Shown: positions 1-5,260 of the stretch, one piece after another | How positions within the stretch are numbered: position 1 is the stretch's first letter | Layout of the letters: each line of letters begins with the position of its first letter | Assembly: GCA_015478765.1 (NCBI GenBank) | Contig: JADMKR010000024.1 | Coordinates: forward strand, 1-7,895 | From: Flavobacterium sp. | GTDB lineage: Bacteria; Bacteroidota; Bacteroidia; Flavobacteriales; Flavobacteriaceae | DNA: 7,895 bases | Reading direction: 5' to 3' | Notes under the pieces: model-generated | Told to the model about the DNA's origin: nothing | The model's database searches: none | What the model saw: the letters and a program-made list of their open reading frames with translations, nothing else | Program-made: the position numbers and the translations under genes

Positions 1-466
1 ATAAAAGTTGGTCTGATAAAACTTCTTCATCGTAAACCGGCGTAAACGGTATTTCGGCATATGTCAACACCAAAGTGACGGCGTCATCCCACGGCATTTT
101 TCCTTTAGGAGTATATACGGCAACCTTGGGCGCTTTCTCAAGTACGACGGTTTCCATATTTTGCGACGGCGATGCTATTTCGGCTAATATCGCATCGGCC
201 TGGCCATCCGATAAAACTTCGAAACTTACGCCGCGTATCTGACATTCTTTGCGGATTTCGGGTGAATCGGGCAATAAAAACGATCCGCCGCGATAATTCA
301 GCAGCCAGCTCGCCTTGTATTGTTTTTCAAGACACCAAAAGGTGATTCCGTACGCTTTCAGGTGATTTTTTTGCGATTCGAAATCCATCGGCAACAATAT
401 AAATGATGCTTTGGCCGATGAAGTTACAATCAGTAATATAAGCAGTAAATATTTTTTTAATGACAT
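1..466 (-). CDS. Exported protein of the flavobacterial 'asparagine synthetase B'-labelled family, 5' part
   Basis: The frame is open from an ATG at 466 to the left edge of the window (155 codons) and continues outside it. Residues 1-20 look like a signal peptide: Lys-Lys, then a Leu/Ile-rich core, then a Ser-Ala-Lys-Ala cleavage-like end before SFILLPMDF. The mature part contains QKNHLKAYG, SWLLNYRGGSFLLPDS, LEKAPKVAVYTPKGK and PWDDAVTLVLTYAEIPF, which I recognise from a conserved Flavobacteriia protein of roughly 420 residues commonly annotated as asparagine synthetase B. Nothing visible here supports that enzyme name: there is no Cys-2 glutaminase N-terminus, and export to the envelope would be odd for it. 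I therefore treat the function as unknown. The start is supported by a TATCTTTG promoter element 26 nt upstream and an A-rich TAAAAAA leader just before the ATG. It is divergent from the TA island. Confidence 0.85.
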   Translation of the reverse strand, partial: MSLKKYLLLILLIVTSSAKASFILLPMDFESQKNHLKAYGITFWCLEKQYKASWLLNYRGGSFLLPDSPEIRKECQIRGVSFEVLSDGQADAILAEIASPSQNMETVVLEKAPKVAVYTPKGKMPWDDAVTLVLTYAEIPFTPVYDEEVLSDQLL

Positions 467-491
467 AGGTGTTTTTTAGAAATGTCAACTT

Positions 492-526
492 CAAAGATAA
501 CGGATTTAAATGGTGATTGTTGCAAA
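492..526 (-). promoter_or_regulatory. Bacteroidetes-type promoter for the exported protein gene
   Basis: On the minus strand a TATCTTTG (-7 type, 492-499) is preceded by TTTG (523-526) with a 23-nt spacer. This fits the flavobacterial TTG-N17-23-TAnnTTTG pattern. Transcription would start near 485, leaving a leader of about 18 nt before the ATG at 466. Prediction by motif only. Confidence 0.6.
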
Positions 527-550
527 CACCCTTACATAGAAAGTAAAATG

Positions 551-577
551 CCACAGAGTCACAGATTAAAGAAATCA
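551..577 (+). repeat. Short repeat copy A (CCACAGA-TCACAGATT family)
   Basis: This is the most diverged copy: CCACAGAGTCACAGATTAAAGAAATCA. It carries only the left arm of the hairpin seen complete at 2431-2469. It lies between the promoter of the exported protein gene and copy B, about 60 nt from B. Confidence 0.7.
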
Positions 578-610
578 AAAAGATCATCGCAAATCAATAA
601 CGTAAAAAAG

Positions 611-647
611 CCACAGATTCACAGATTATAGAAATCACCACTTCCCG
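611..647 (+). repeat. Short repeat copy B, abutting the antitoxin remnant
   Basis: This 37-nt element matches copy C (2330-2366) at 34 of 37 positions, and its first 20 nt are identical to copy D. It is preceded by AACGTAAAAAAG, resembling the AACGTAA.TCAAAAAA that precedes copies C and D. It ends exactly at the point (648) where recognisable antitoxin coding sequence begins. Confidence 0.8.
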
Positions 648-866
648 TCTTTAAAAATAGACGAATTAATTTTCGGTGAAACCGAGAAAATCCTTTCTAA
701 CATCAGCATTTCTAGAAATAGATATATTAACGAAGCGCTGGATTATTATAACAAAGTCCAAAAGCGAAAGATTTCGGAAAAACGCTTGAAAGCTGAGTCA
801 AACTTGGTCCTGTCGGAATCAATGGCAGTTTTAAAGGAATTTGAAAAAATTGATTATGCAGATTAA
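648..866 (+). pseudogene. Start-less antitoxin remnant (ribbon-helix-helix type), partner of the MazF-like toxin
   Basis: The frame encodes SLKIDELIFGETEKIL, then SRNRYINEALDYYN, KVQKRK, and a C-terminal ESMAVLKEFEKIDYAD ending at TAA 864-866. The SRNRYINEA segment and the long charged C-terminus resemble small CopG/MazE-like antitoxins found in front of MazF toxins in Bacteroidetes. An intact copy should begin with a Met and a short beta strand that binds operator DNA. Here the frame upstream of codon 648 is repeat copy B, then a stop at 603-605, with no ATG until 822. The last 11 nt overlap the toxin start (ATG 856), the usual TA arrangement. I call it a pseudogene because the start is missing. 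Initiation at a rare codon such as ATT cannot be excluded. Confidence 0.65.
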
Positions 867-1203
867 CCAATACGAAATCTGGATTGCTGATCTTAATCCG
901 CAAATAGGAACTGAAGCCGGTAAAGCTAGACTAGTTCTAATAATTCAAACCAATCTTTTAAATGCCGTTCCGCATCGTTCAACTGTGGTCTGTCCGTAAA
1001 CTACAAACGTTCAAAAAGACGCCGATTTATTACGTGTTCACTTGAAAAAAGGAATTGGTAACCTGTTAGAGAACTGCGATGGTATGATAGACCAAATTAG
1101 GGCTATCGACAATAAACGATTAATCAAAAAGATAGGAAATCTTCCAGCCGATTTGTCCGAAAAAGTTAAGGAAAATATTAAAGTCGTTTTGGATCTGGAA
1201 TAG
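856..1203 (+). pseudogene. MazF/PemK-type mRNA interferase toxin, interrupted by an in-frame stop
   Basis: Read through, the frame gives 115 residues, the normal size for this family. It starts MQINQYEIWIADLNPQIGTE, with the GTEAGKAR loop, then LVLIIQTNLL, STVVCP, a stop TAA at 997-999 (codon 48), then TTNVQKDADLLRV, LKKGIGNLLENCDGMIDQIR, AIDNKRL and a C-terminal helix ending in TAG. Family members cleave mRNA at short motifs; the Arg of the loop and the Thr of the third strand are catalytic, and both positions are still present (R25 and T44 region). The reading frame is the same on both sides of the stop, so this is a nonsense change, not a frameshift. The common Arg-Pro-Val is Arg-Leu-Val here, and the usual C-D-V/Q-M segment reads C-D-G-M, which suggests further decay. 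It follows the antitoxin remnant with an 11-nt overlap. A 47-residue peptide would not be an active toxin. Confidence 0.85.
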
Positions 1204-1210
1204 ACACGAA

Positions 1211-1303
1211 GCATAACAGCGGTTTATACACTTGCTGCATTTAAGTTTCGGGATGTGTTTTCTAATCAATTATTTACGGTGCGGAAAGTACTCAAGTACT
1301 TTG
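1211..1303 (+). repeat. Cassette-boundary-like repeat, copy 1
   Basis: Begins GCATAACAGCGGTTTATACA and continues ACTTGCTGCATT (1230-1241), ATGTGTTTTCTAATCAA and GCGGAAAGTACTCAAGTACTTTG (1281-1303). The same blocks occur in the same order and nearly the same spacing in copy 2 (2177-2307). ACTTGCTGCATT is identical, the ATGT block matches at 15 of 17 and the GCGG block at about 17 of 23. A GCATAACAGCGGTTT start resembles repeats I know from Flavobacteria between small accessory genes. A frame across it (1232-1471) looks spurious: it overlaps the HEPN gene in another frame and shows no family resemblance. Confidence 0.65.
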
Positions 1304-1355
1304 GCCACAGCTCAAGTATATTCTTGTTTACATGAAATAGAGTCGATTTTAAAAT

Positions 1356-1363
1356 TATCTTTG
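1356..1363 (+). promoter_or_regulatory. -7 promoter element for the HEPN/MNT operon
   Basis: TATCTTTG lies 16 nt before the ATG at 1380. With this promoter class transcription would begin about 6 nt downstream, giving a leader of only about 10 nt and explaining the lack of a Shine-Dalgarno site. No TTG is at the expected -33 distance; the nearest, at 1324-1326, is 29 nt away. The assignment therefore rests on the -7 box alone. Confidence 0.4.
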
Positions 1364-1379
1364 TGTAAACTGATATACA

Positions 1380-1838
1380 ATGGACATTCGTTGGGAACAA
1401 AGATTTTCGAACTTCATCAAAGCTATAGACAAACTTCAACAGTCTGTCAACTACATCAACGAAAATATTGAAGATGATAACGAAGATGATTTCGACTCGA
1501 TATTAGACGAGATGATTAAAGAAGGTCTTATTCAAAGATTTGAATACACACATGAACTTGCTTGGAATGTTATGAAAGATTACGCAGAATATCAAGGAAA
1601 TTCCTTAATTGGCGGTTCAAGAGATGCAGTTCGAGAAGCGTTACAGCTGCAGATAATTAGTGATGGCGAAATTTGGATGGATATGATTAAAAGCCGGAAT
1701 AAAACTTTTCATACTTACAATGAAGAAACGGCAAATGAAATATATGTGAAGATACTGAATGAATACTATCCGGCTTTTCGCAATTTCAAAACAACTATGG
1801 AAGAAAAGCGATCGAGACAAGAGGATGAAATCTTGTAG
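1380..1838 (+). CDS. HEPN-domain protein of the HI0074 nucleotidyltransferase-substrate-binding family (predicted toxin)
   Basis: 152 residues, all-alpha. Segments that identify the family are QRFEYTHELAWNVMKDY (52-68), GGSRDAVREAL (78-88), DGEIWMDMIKSRNKTFHTYN (95-114) and a final helix. R106-N-K-T-F-H111-T-Y113 is an exact R-X4-H-X-Y motif, the predicted RNase active site of HEPN toxins. In the studied HepT/MntA pair of Shewanella, the tyrosine of this motif is AMPylated by the partner nucleotidyltransferase, which silences the toxin. This protein belongs to the related HI0074 branch rather than to DUF86 HepT, so the same chemistry is inferred. Residues 28-46 are very acidic (EDDNEDDFDSILDE). 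The MNT gene follows after 2 nt, indicating co-translation. The start is the only ATG giving the family's normal length. No lesion is visible. Confidence 0.9.
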   Translation: MDIRWEQRFSNFIKAIDKLQQSVNYINENIEDDNEDDFDSILDEMIKEGLIQRFEYTHELAWNVMKDYAEYQGNSLIGGSRDAVREALQLQIISDGEIWMDMIKSRNKTFHTYNEETANEIYVKILNEYYPAFRNFKTTMEEKRSRQEDEIL

Positions 1839-1840
1839 TT

Positions 1841-2164
1841 ATGAAAAGCGCTACTGATAATAAGTTTGGTTTAAAGTCTTCCTATATAGACTTAATTTGC
1901 CATATATTTAAAAATCATTTAGAGGTCGACAAAGTTATTCTCTATGGCTCGCGAGCCAAGGGTAATTATAAACCATATTCCGACATTGACATTAGTTTGG
2001 TCGGGGAAAAAATCGATTTATCAGTTCAAAATAAAATTGAAAACGAATTAGACGACCTTCTATTGCCATATAAATTTGATGTTTCGGTCTTTAATAAAAT
2101 ACAGAATCAAGAACTTCTAGATCATATCACAAGAGTGGGCGTCGAACTTTTTTCGAAATATTGA
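1841..2164 (+). CDS. Minimal nucleotidyltransferase (MNT), HI0073-like, predicted antitoxin of the HEPN protein
   Basis: 107 residues, the normal size of a stand-alone MNT domain of the DNA polymerase beta superfamily. KVILYGSRAKGNYKPYSDID holds the GS-X10-D-X-D motif: G36-S37 bind the nucleotide, and D48 and D50 bind metal. The third acidic residue is probably D80 in YKFDVSVF. It would transfer AMP from ATP to the HEPN partner's tyrosine; this is known for MntA/HepT and inferred here. The ATG lies 2 nt after the stop of the HEPN gene, so the pair is one transcription and translation unit, toxin first. All catalytic residues are in place, in contrast to the decayed MazF module upstream. The stop is TGA at 2162-2164. 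No plus-strand terminator with a T-tract follows. Confidence 0.92.
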   Translation: MKSATDNKFGLKSSYIDLICHIFKNHLEVDKVILYGSRAKGNYKPYSDIDISLVGEKIDLSVQNKIENELDDLLLPYKFDVSVFNKIQNQELLDHITRVGVELFSKY

Positions 2165-2176
2165 AAAATTTCGCCT

Positions 2177-2307
2177 GTTGCTAACCGCATCCAGAAAAAC
2201 TTGCTGCATTCTATTTCTCGGATGTTTTTTCTAACCAAGAATATATATCTTGCGGAGCGTACTTAGTTCCTTTGAAGGCATTCATCTAGCTGCAAAACGT
2301 TACCAAC
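2177..2307 (+). repeat. Cassette-boundary-like repeat, copy 2, with attC-like end pairing
   Basis: Collinear with copy 1: ACTTGCTGCATT (2199-2210), ATGTTTTTTCTAACCAA, and GCGGAGCGTACTTAGTTCCTTTG (2252-2274). Its ends can pair. GTTGCTAAC (2177-2185) is complementary to GTTACCAAC (2299-2307) at 8 of 9 positions, and TTGCTGC (2201-2207) to GCTGCAA (2289-2295) at 6 of 7. Two nested imperfect stems at the edges of a 131-nt element recall integron attC sites in size and shape, but the RYYYAAC/GTTRRRY cores fit poorly. Confidence 0.55.
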
Positions 2308-2329
2308 GTAAATCAAAAAAGAAAAAAAA

Positions 2330-2366
2330 CCACAGATTCACAGATTGAAGAAATCACCACATCCCG
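2330..2366 (+). repeat. Short repeat copy C
   Basis: A 37-nt near-copy of copy B (34 of 37 identical), preceded by a run of A residues. It has the left arm CCACAGATTCAC but, unlike copy D, no complementary right arm, so it cannot form the long hairpin. Confidence 0.8.
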
Positions 2367-2420
2367 ATATAAAAAGTATTGTCTTAGCTGCAATCAATAA
2401 ATGGGTTACTAACGTAAGTC

Positions 2421-2469
2421 AAAAAAAAAACCACAGATTCACAGATTATAGGAATCAGTGAATCTGTGG
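2421..2469 (-). terminator. Rho-independent terminator of dnaB formed by full repeat copy D
   Basis: CCACAGATTCAC (2431-2442) and GTGAATCTGTGG (2458-2469) are a perfect 12-bp inverted repeat. After an A-A mismatch, GATT/AATC extends the stem around a 5-nt loop. On the minus strand the hairpin is followed directly by ten T residues (2421-2430), 30 nt past the dnaB stop. This is the only complete copy of the short repeat in the window. On the plus strand there is no T-tract after it. Confidence 0.8.
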
Positions 2470-2499
2470 CCACTAAAAATGTAATTACATGCAACCTGC

Positions 2500-4044
2500 C
2501 TAAAAGGGTACGTCGCTGTCATCGAAATCATTTGACCTGCTGCCAAACGCTTCGTTTGCCGACGGTAAATTTTTTGTCTGGAACGGATTGTCGTCCAGGT
2601 TCATTTTTGATGGAAGATCGTCATAGCCTCCGCCATAATCCTCAAGATTGTCAAATTTACCAAGGTTCCCGATAAACTTCAACCTGATGTTTTCAAGCGA
2701 GCCATTACGGTGTTTAGCGATGATGAATTCGGCCTGGCCTTCCGTTGGCGTATGTTCATCGTCATCCCACTCGTCGATTTTATAATATTCCGGACGGTAG
2801 ATGAAAGATACGATATCGGCATCCTGCTCAATCGCTCCCGATTCACGGAGATCGGAAAGCAAGGGCCGTTTGCTGGAACCACGGGTTTCGACCGCACGCG
2901 ACAGCTGTGAAAGCGCAATCACTGGAACACCGAGTTCCTTCGCAAGTGCTTTCAGGTTCCGGGAAATAGTGGATATTTCCTGCTCGCGGTTACCCATTCC
3001 TTTACCGTTGCTACCTCCGGCAGTCATTAATTGGAGGTAATCGACGATGATCAACTTAATTCCGTGTTGCGATGCCAGTCGGCGGGATTTTGCCCGAAGG
3101 TTGAATATTGATAGCGACGGCGTGTCATCGATAAATAATGGCGCTTTCTCCAGGTTTTTGACTTTGATTGAGAGTTGCTCCCATTCGTGCTTTTCAAGTT
3201 TTCCGGTACGGAGTTTCTCGGAGGACAAACCGGTTTCGGAAGAAATCAAACGCGTTATCAATTGCACCGATGACATCTCAAGTGAGAACAATGCCACGGG
3301 ATGTCCGAAATCAATCGCAATATTGCGCGCCATCGACAATACAAACGCGGTTTTACCCATACCCGGACGCGCCGCGATGATGATGAGATCGCTTGGTTGC
3401 CAGCCTGAAGTGATTTTGTCCAATTTCTCGAAACCTGTCGCGATTCCTGAAAGGCCTTCCTTTCCTGCGATTTCTTCGATTCGCTTTTTGGCTTGGATTA
3501 CAAGGCTTTGCGCGGTTTCGGAACTTCGTTTGATATTTCCCTGAGTGACTTCGTATAATTTGGATTCGGCTTTGTCGAGCAAATCGAATACATCGGTGGT
3601 TTCGTCGTACGATTCTTCGATGATTTCGGACGAGATCCGTATCAAGCTCCGCTGAATGAACTTCTGCAAAATAATTCTGGAGTGGAATTCGATATGCGCC
3701 GACGATGATATTTTTTGTGTAAGCTGAATCAGGTAGAAATCGCCTCCTGCCAGATCGAGTTTGGCGTTTTTCTTAAGCTGCGCCGATACTGTTAATAAGT
3801 CAACAGGCTGCGAATCTGTGAACAACTGGAAAATCGCTTCAAAAATATACTTGTGCGCGTCCTTATAAAAAGCATCTGGCTGCAATATATCTATTACCTC
3901 ATCGACACCTTTCTTATCGATCATCATCGCGCCAAGCACAGCCTCCTCAAGCTCTATCACCTGTGGCGGCAGCTTTCCTTTTTCGAGATTTATGATGGTG
4001 GTCTTATCGACACGAACCGGGTTGATATTCTTAAAACTTTCCAT
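2500..4044 (-). CDS. dnaB: Replicative DNA helicase DnaB
   Basis: 514 residues, normal for Flavobacteria. DnaB is the hexameric ATPase that unwinds DNA 5' to 3' at the replication fork and recruits primase. The N-terminal domain covers about 25-130 (LPPQVIELEEAVLGAMM), and the linker lies near 150-195. The RecA-like motor follows: Walker A ARPGMGKTA (225-233, K231), LFSLEMS (252-258), Walker B LIIVDYLQLM (331-340, D335), LKALAKELGVPVIALSQLSR (364-383), SDLRESGAIEQDADIV and the arginine-finger region KHRNG (444-448). The acidic tail ends DFDDSDVPF, which strikingly resembles the C-terminal tip of SSB. The ATG at 4044 gives the family N-terminus. The gene lies alone between the accA terminator and its own terminator; no clear TAnnTTTG promoter was found in the 88 nt available upstream. 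Confidence 0.98.
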   Translation of the reverse strand: MESFKNINPVRVDKTTIINLEKGKLPPQVIELEEAVLGAMMIDKKGVDEVIDILQPDAFYKDAHKYIFEAIFQLFTDSQPVDLLTVSAQLKKNAKLDLAGGDFYLIQLTQKISSSAHIEFHSRIILQKFIQRSLIRISSEIIEESYDETTDVFDLLDKAESKLYEVTQGNIKRSSETAQSLVIQAKKRIEEIAGKEGLSGIATGFEKLDKITSGWQPSDLIIIAARPGMGKTAFVLSMARNIAIDFGHPVALFSLEMSSVQLITRLISSETGLSSEKLRTGKLEKHEWEQLSIKVKNLEKAPLFIDDTPSLSIFNLRAKSRRLASQHGIKLIIVDYLQLMTAGGSNGKGMGNREQEISTISRNLKALAKELGVPVIALSQLSRAVETRGSSKRPLLSDLRESGAIEQDADIVSFIYRPEYYKIDEWDDDEHTPTEGQAEFIIAKHRNGSLENIRLKFIGNLGKFDNLEDYGGGYDDLPSKMNLDDNPFQTKNLPSANEAFGSRSNDFDDSDVPF

Positions 4045-4132
4045 GTGGCGAATTTATGTTTTTTTTGAAATTGATGTGACCGGAGTTATAATCTGTTACT
4101 GTTCATAACTTACCGGAATTTGTTTATAACCT

Positions 4133-4164
4133 AAAAAAAATCCGAAACCATTGGGCTCCGGATT
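4133..4164 (-). terminator. Rho-independent terminator of accA
   Basis: On the minus strand AATCCGGAGCC pairs with GGTTTCGGATT (11 bp including two G-T wobbles) around a CAAT loop, followed by a run of T residues down to 4133. It begins 20 nt past the accA stop and separates accA from dnaB. Confidence 0.85.
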
Positions 4165-4184
4165 AAGAAAAGTTTTGTAAGGTT

Positions 4185-5138
4185 TTACTCCTTAAAGTCG
4201 CCCATGTTGCTGTATTTCTCCATCCTCTGCGTGACAAGTTCGGATGTTGATAAGTCTTTCAATTCATTATATGCTTTCATGATAAACTTTTCGACGGTTT
4301 TGAAGGTAGTTTCCCTATCATAATGTGCTCCGCCCAATGGTTCCGGGATTACATCATCGACGAGTTTCTGTCTTTTCATGTCGCTTGAGGTCAATTTAAG
4401 CGCATCGGCAGCTTTTTCCTTGTATTCCCAGCTTTTCCATAATATGGACGAACAGGACTCCGGAGATATCACCGAATACCACGTGTTTTCGAGCATGTAT
4501 ACACGGTTTCCAACGCCTATCCCCAGCGCGCCACCGGATGCTCCCTCACCCACAATAACGGAAATGATTGGCACCTTAAGTTTGACCATTTCGAAAATAT
4601 TGCGCGCGATTGCTTCTCCCTGGCCGCGTTCTTCAGCTTCCAATCCGGGATATGCTCCCGGCGTATCGATCAATGTCAGCACCGGTATGTTGAATTTCTC
4701 GGCCATTCTCATCAGCCGCAGCGCTTTGCGATAACCTTCGGGATTGGCCATACCGAAATTGCGAAACTGGCGCGTCTTGGTGTTATAACCCTTTTGCTGG
4801 CCAACGATCATAAATGATTGCCCGCCAATTTTCCCCAGTCCGCCAATCATCGCCTTATCATCTTTAAAAGTACGATCGCCAAATAATTCCAAAAAGGTCT
4901 CACCACATAGCGCGCGAACGTGATCCATTGTGTAGGGACGGTTTGGATGCCGCGACAACTGCACACGCTGCCATGCCGTCAGGTTTTTGTATATTTTGGT
5001 TTTGGTTTCTTCTAATTTTTTCTCAATCTGCTTGCATGTATTGGTTACATCCACATCGGATTCCTGTCCGATGATCTGGCATTTGTCGAGTTGGTCTTCA
5101 AGTTCCTTGATTGGAAGTTCGAAATCTAGATATTCCAT
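4185..5138 (-). CDS. accA: Acetyl-CoA carboxylase carboxyltransferase subunit alpha
   Basis: 317 residues, close to the 319 of the E. coli protein. With AccD it transfers CO2 from carboxy-biotin on AccB to acetyl-CoA, giving malonyl-CoA for fatty-acid synthesis in the cytoplasm. The N-terminal helical region (5-60) includes DFELPIKELEDQLDKC. The crotonase-like core contains RHPNRPYTMDHV (63-74), FGDR (86-89), DTPGAYPGLEAEERGQGEAI (158-177), and GEGASGGALGIGVGNRVYML (197-216) with the Gly-Gly oxyanion turn. YSVISPESCSSILWK (221-235) follows. The tail is DFKE. All expected motifs are present. The start is supported by a promoter element 33 nt upstream. It is monocistronic by the look of its flanking signals. 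Confidence 0.98.
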   Translation of the reverse strand: MEYLDFELPIKELEDQLDKCQIIGQESDVDVTNTCKQIEKKLEETKTKIYKNLTAWQRVQLSRHPNRPYTMDHVRALCGETFLELFGDRTFKDDKAMIGGLGKIGGQSFMIVGQQKGYNTKTRQFRNFGMANPEGYRKALRLMRMAEKFNIPVLTLIDTPGAYPGLEAEERGQGEAIARNIFEMVKLKVPIISVIVGEGASGGALGIGVGNRVYMLENTWYSVISPESCSSILWKSWEYKEKAADALKLTSSDMKRQKLVDDVIPEPLGGAHYDRETTFKTVEKFIMKAYNELKDLSTSELVTQRMEKYSNMGDFKE

Positions 5139-5170
5139 AAAATACGAGGGTTTTCAATCTGATTGAAAGG

Positions 5171-5178
5171 CAAAGATA
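5171..5178 (-). promoter_or_regulatory. -7 promoter element for accA
   Basis: TATCTTTG on the minus strand, with an expected transcription start near 5165 and a leader of about 27 nt. The region upstream is T/A-rich (GTTTCAAAACAATATTAAG) and has TTTC rather than TTTG 17 nt away, so the -33 box is imperfect. Confidence 0.55.
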
Positions 5179-5202
5179 AAACTTAATATTGTTTTGAAAC
5201 TT

Positions 5203-5260
5203 AAAAAACGAGTATAATGATTTGAATAATTCGGTTAAATCCTCAAGTTCAAATCATTAT
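5203..5260 (-). terminator. Terminator of the tgt-lptG-DMT operon, overlapping the last stop codon
   Basis: ATAATGATTTGAA (5214-5226) and TTCAAATCATTAT (5248-5260) form a perfect 13-bp inverted repeat with a 21-nt loop. The upstream arm on the minus strand includes the TAA stop of the DMT gene. Six T residues (5203-5208) follow after 5 nt. The stem is AT-rich and the loop long, so it is weaker than the other two terminators. Confidence 0.65.

Larger units (their letters stand above)
2287..2469 (+). repeat. Composite tandem duplication of about 100 bp downstream of the MNT gene
   Basis: Two successive units share the order TAGCTGCAA, then GTTAC(C/T)AACGTAA(A/G)TC, then a poly-A stretch, then CCACAGATTCACAGATT. 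The units start at 2287 and 2385, and their CCACAG blocks start at 2330 and 2431. The 16-nt middle block (2299-2314 and 2405-2420) matches at 14 of 16. The stretch 2165-2499 contains no gene that I can support; these repeats account for most of it. Confidence 0.65.

Noticed and set aside
327..587. Open frame of 86 codons on the minus strand
   Set aside because: It overlaps the recognisable signal-peptide protein in another frame and crosses its promoter and repeat copy A.
1232..1471. Open frame of 79 codons on the plus strand before and into the HEPN gene
   Set aside because: It lies across the non-coding repeat copy 1 and runs into the HEPN gene in a different frame. The protein has no recognisable family or composition bias of a real gene.
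2177..2307. Bona fide integron attC site
   Set aside because: The end pairing is suggestive, but the core boxes do not fit RYYYAAC/GTTRRRY, spacing between the nested arms is very unequal, and copy 1 does not show the same fold. It is kept only as a hypothesis under findings.
551..2469. CRISPR array from the repeated CCACAGATTCAC elements
   Set aside because: Only four copies, with irregular spacing from about 60 nt to 1.7 kb and genes between them. There are no spacers of uniform size and no cas genes.
2479..2490. Perfect palindrome ATGTAATTACAT just past the dnaB stop
   Set aside because: It is 12 bp, fully A/T-rich in the middle, and sits between a stop codon and a terminator. It is likely chance, with no promoter nearby for it to control.
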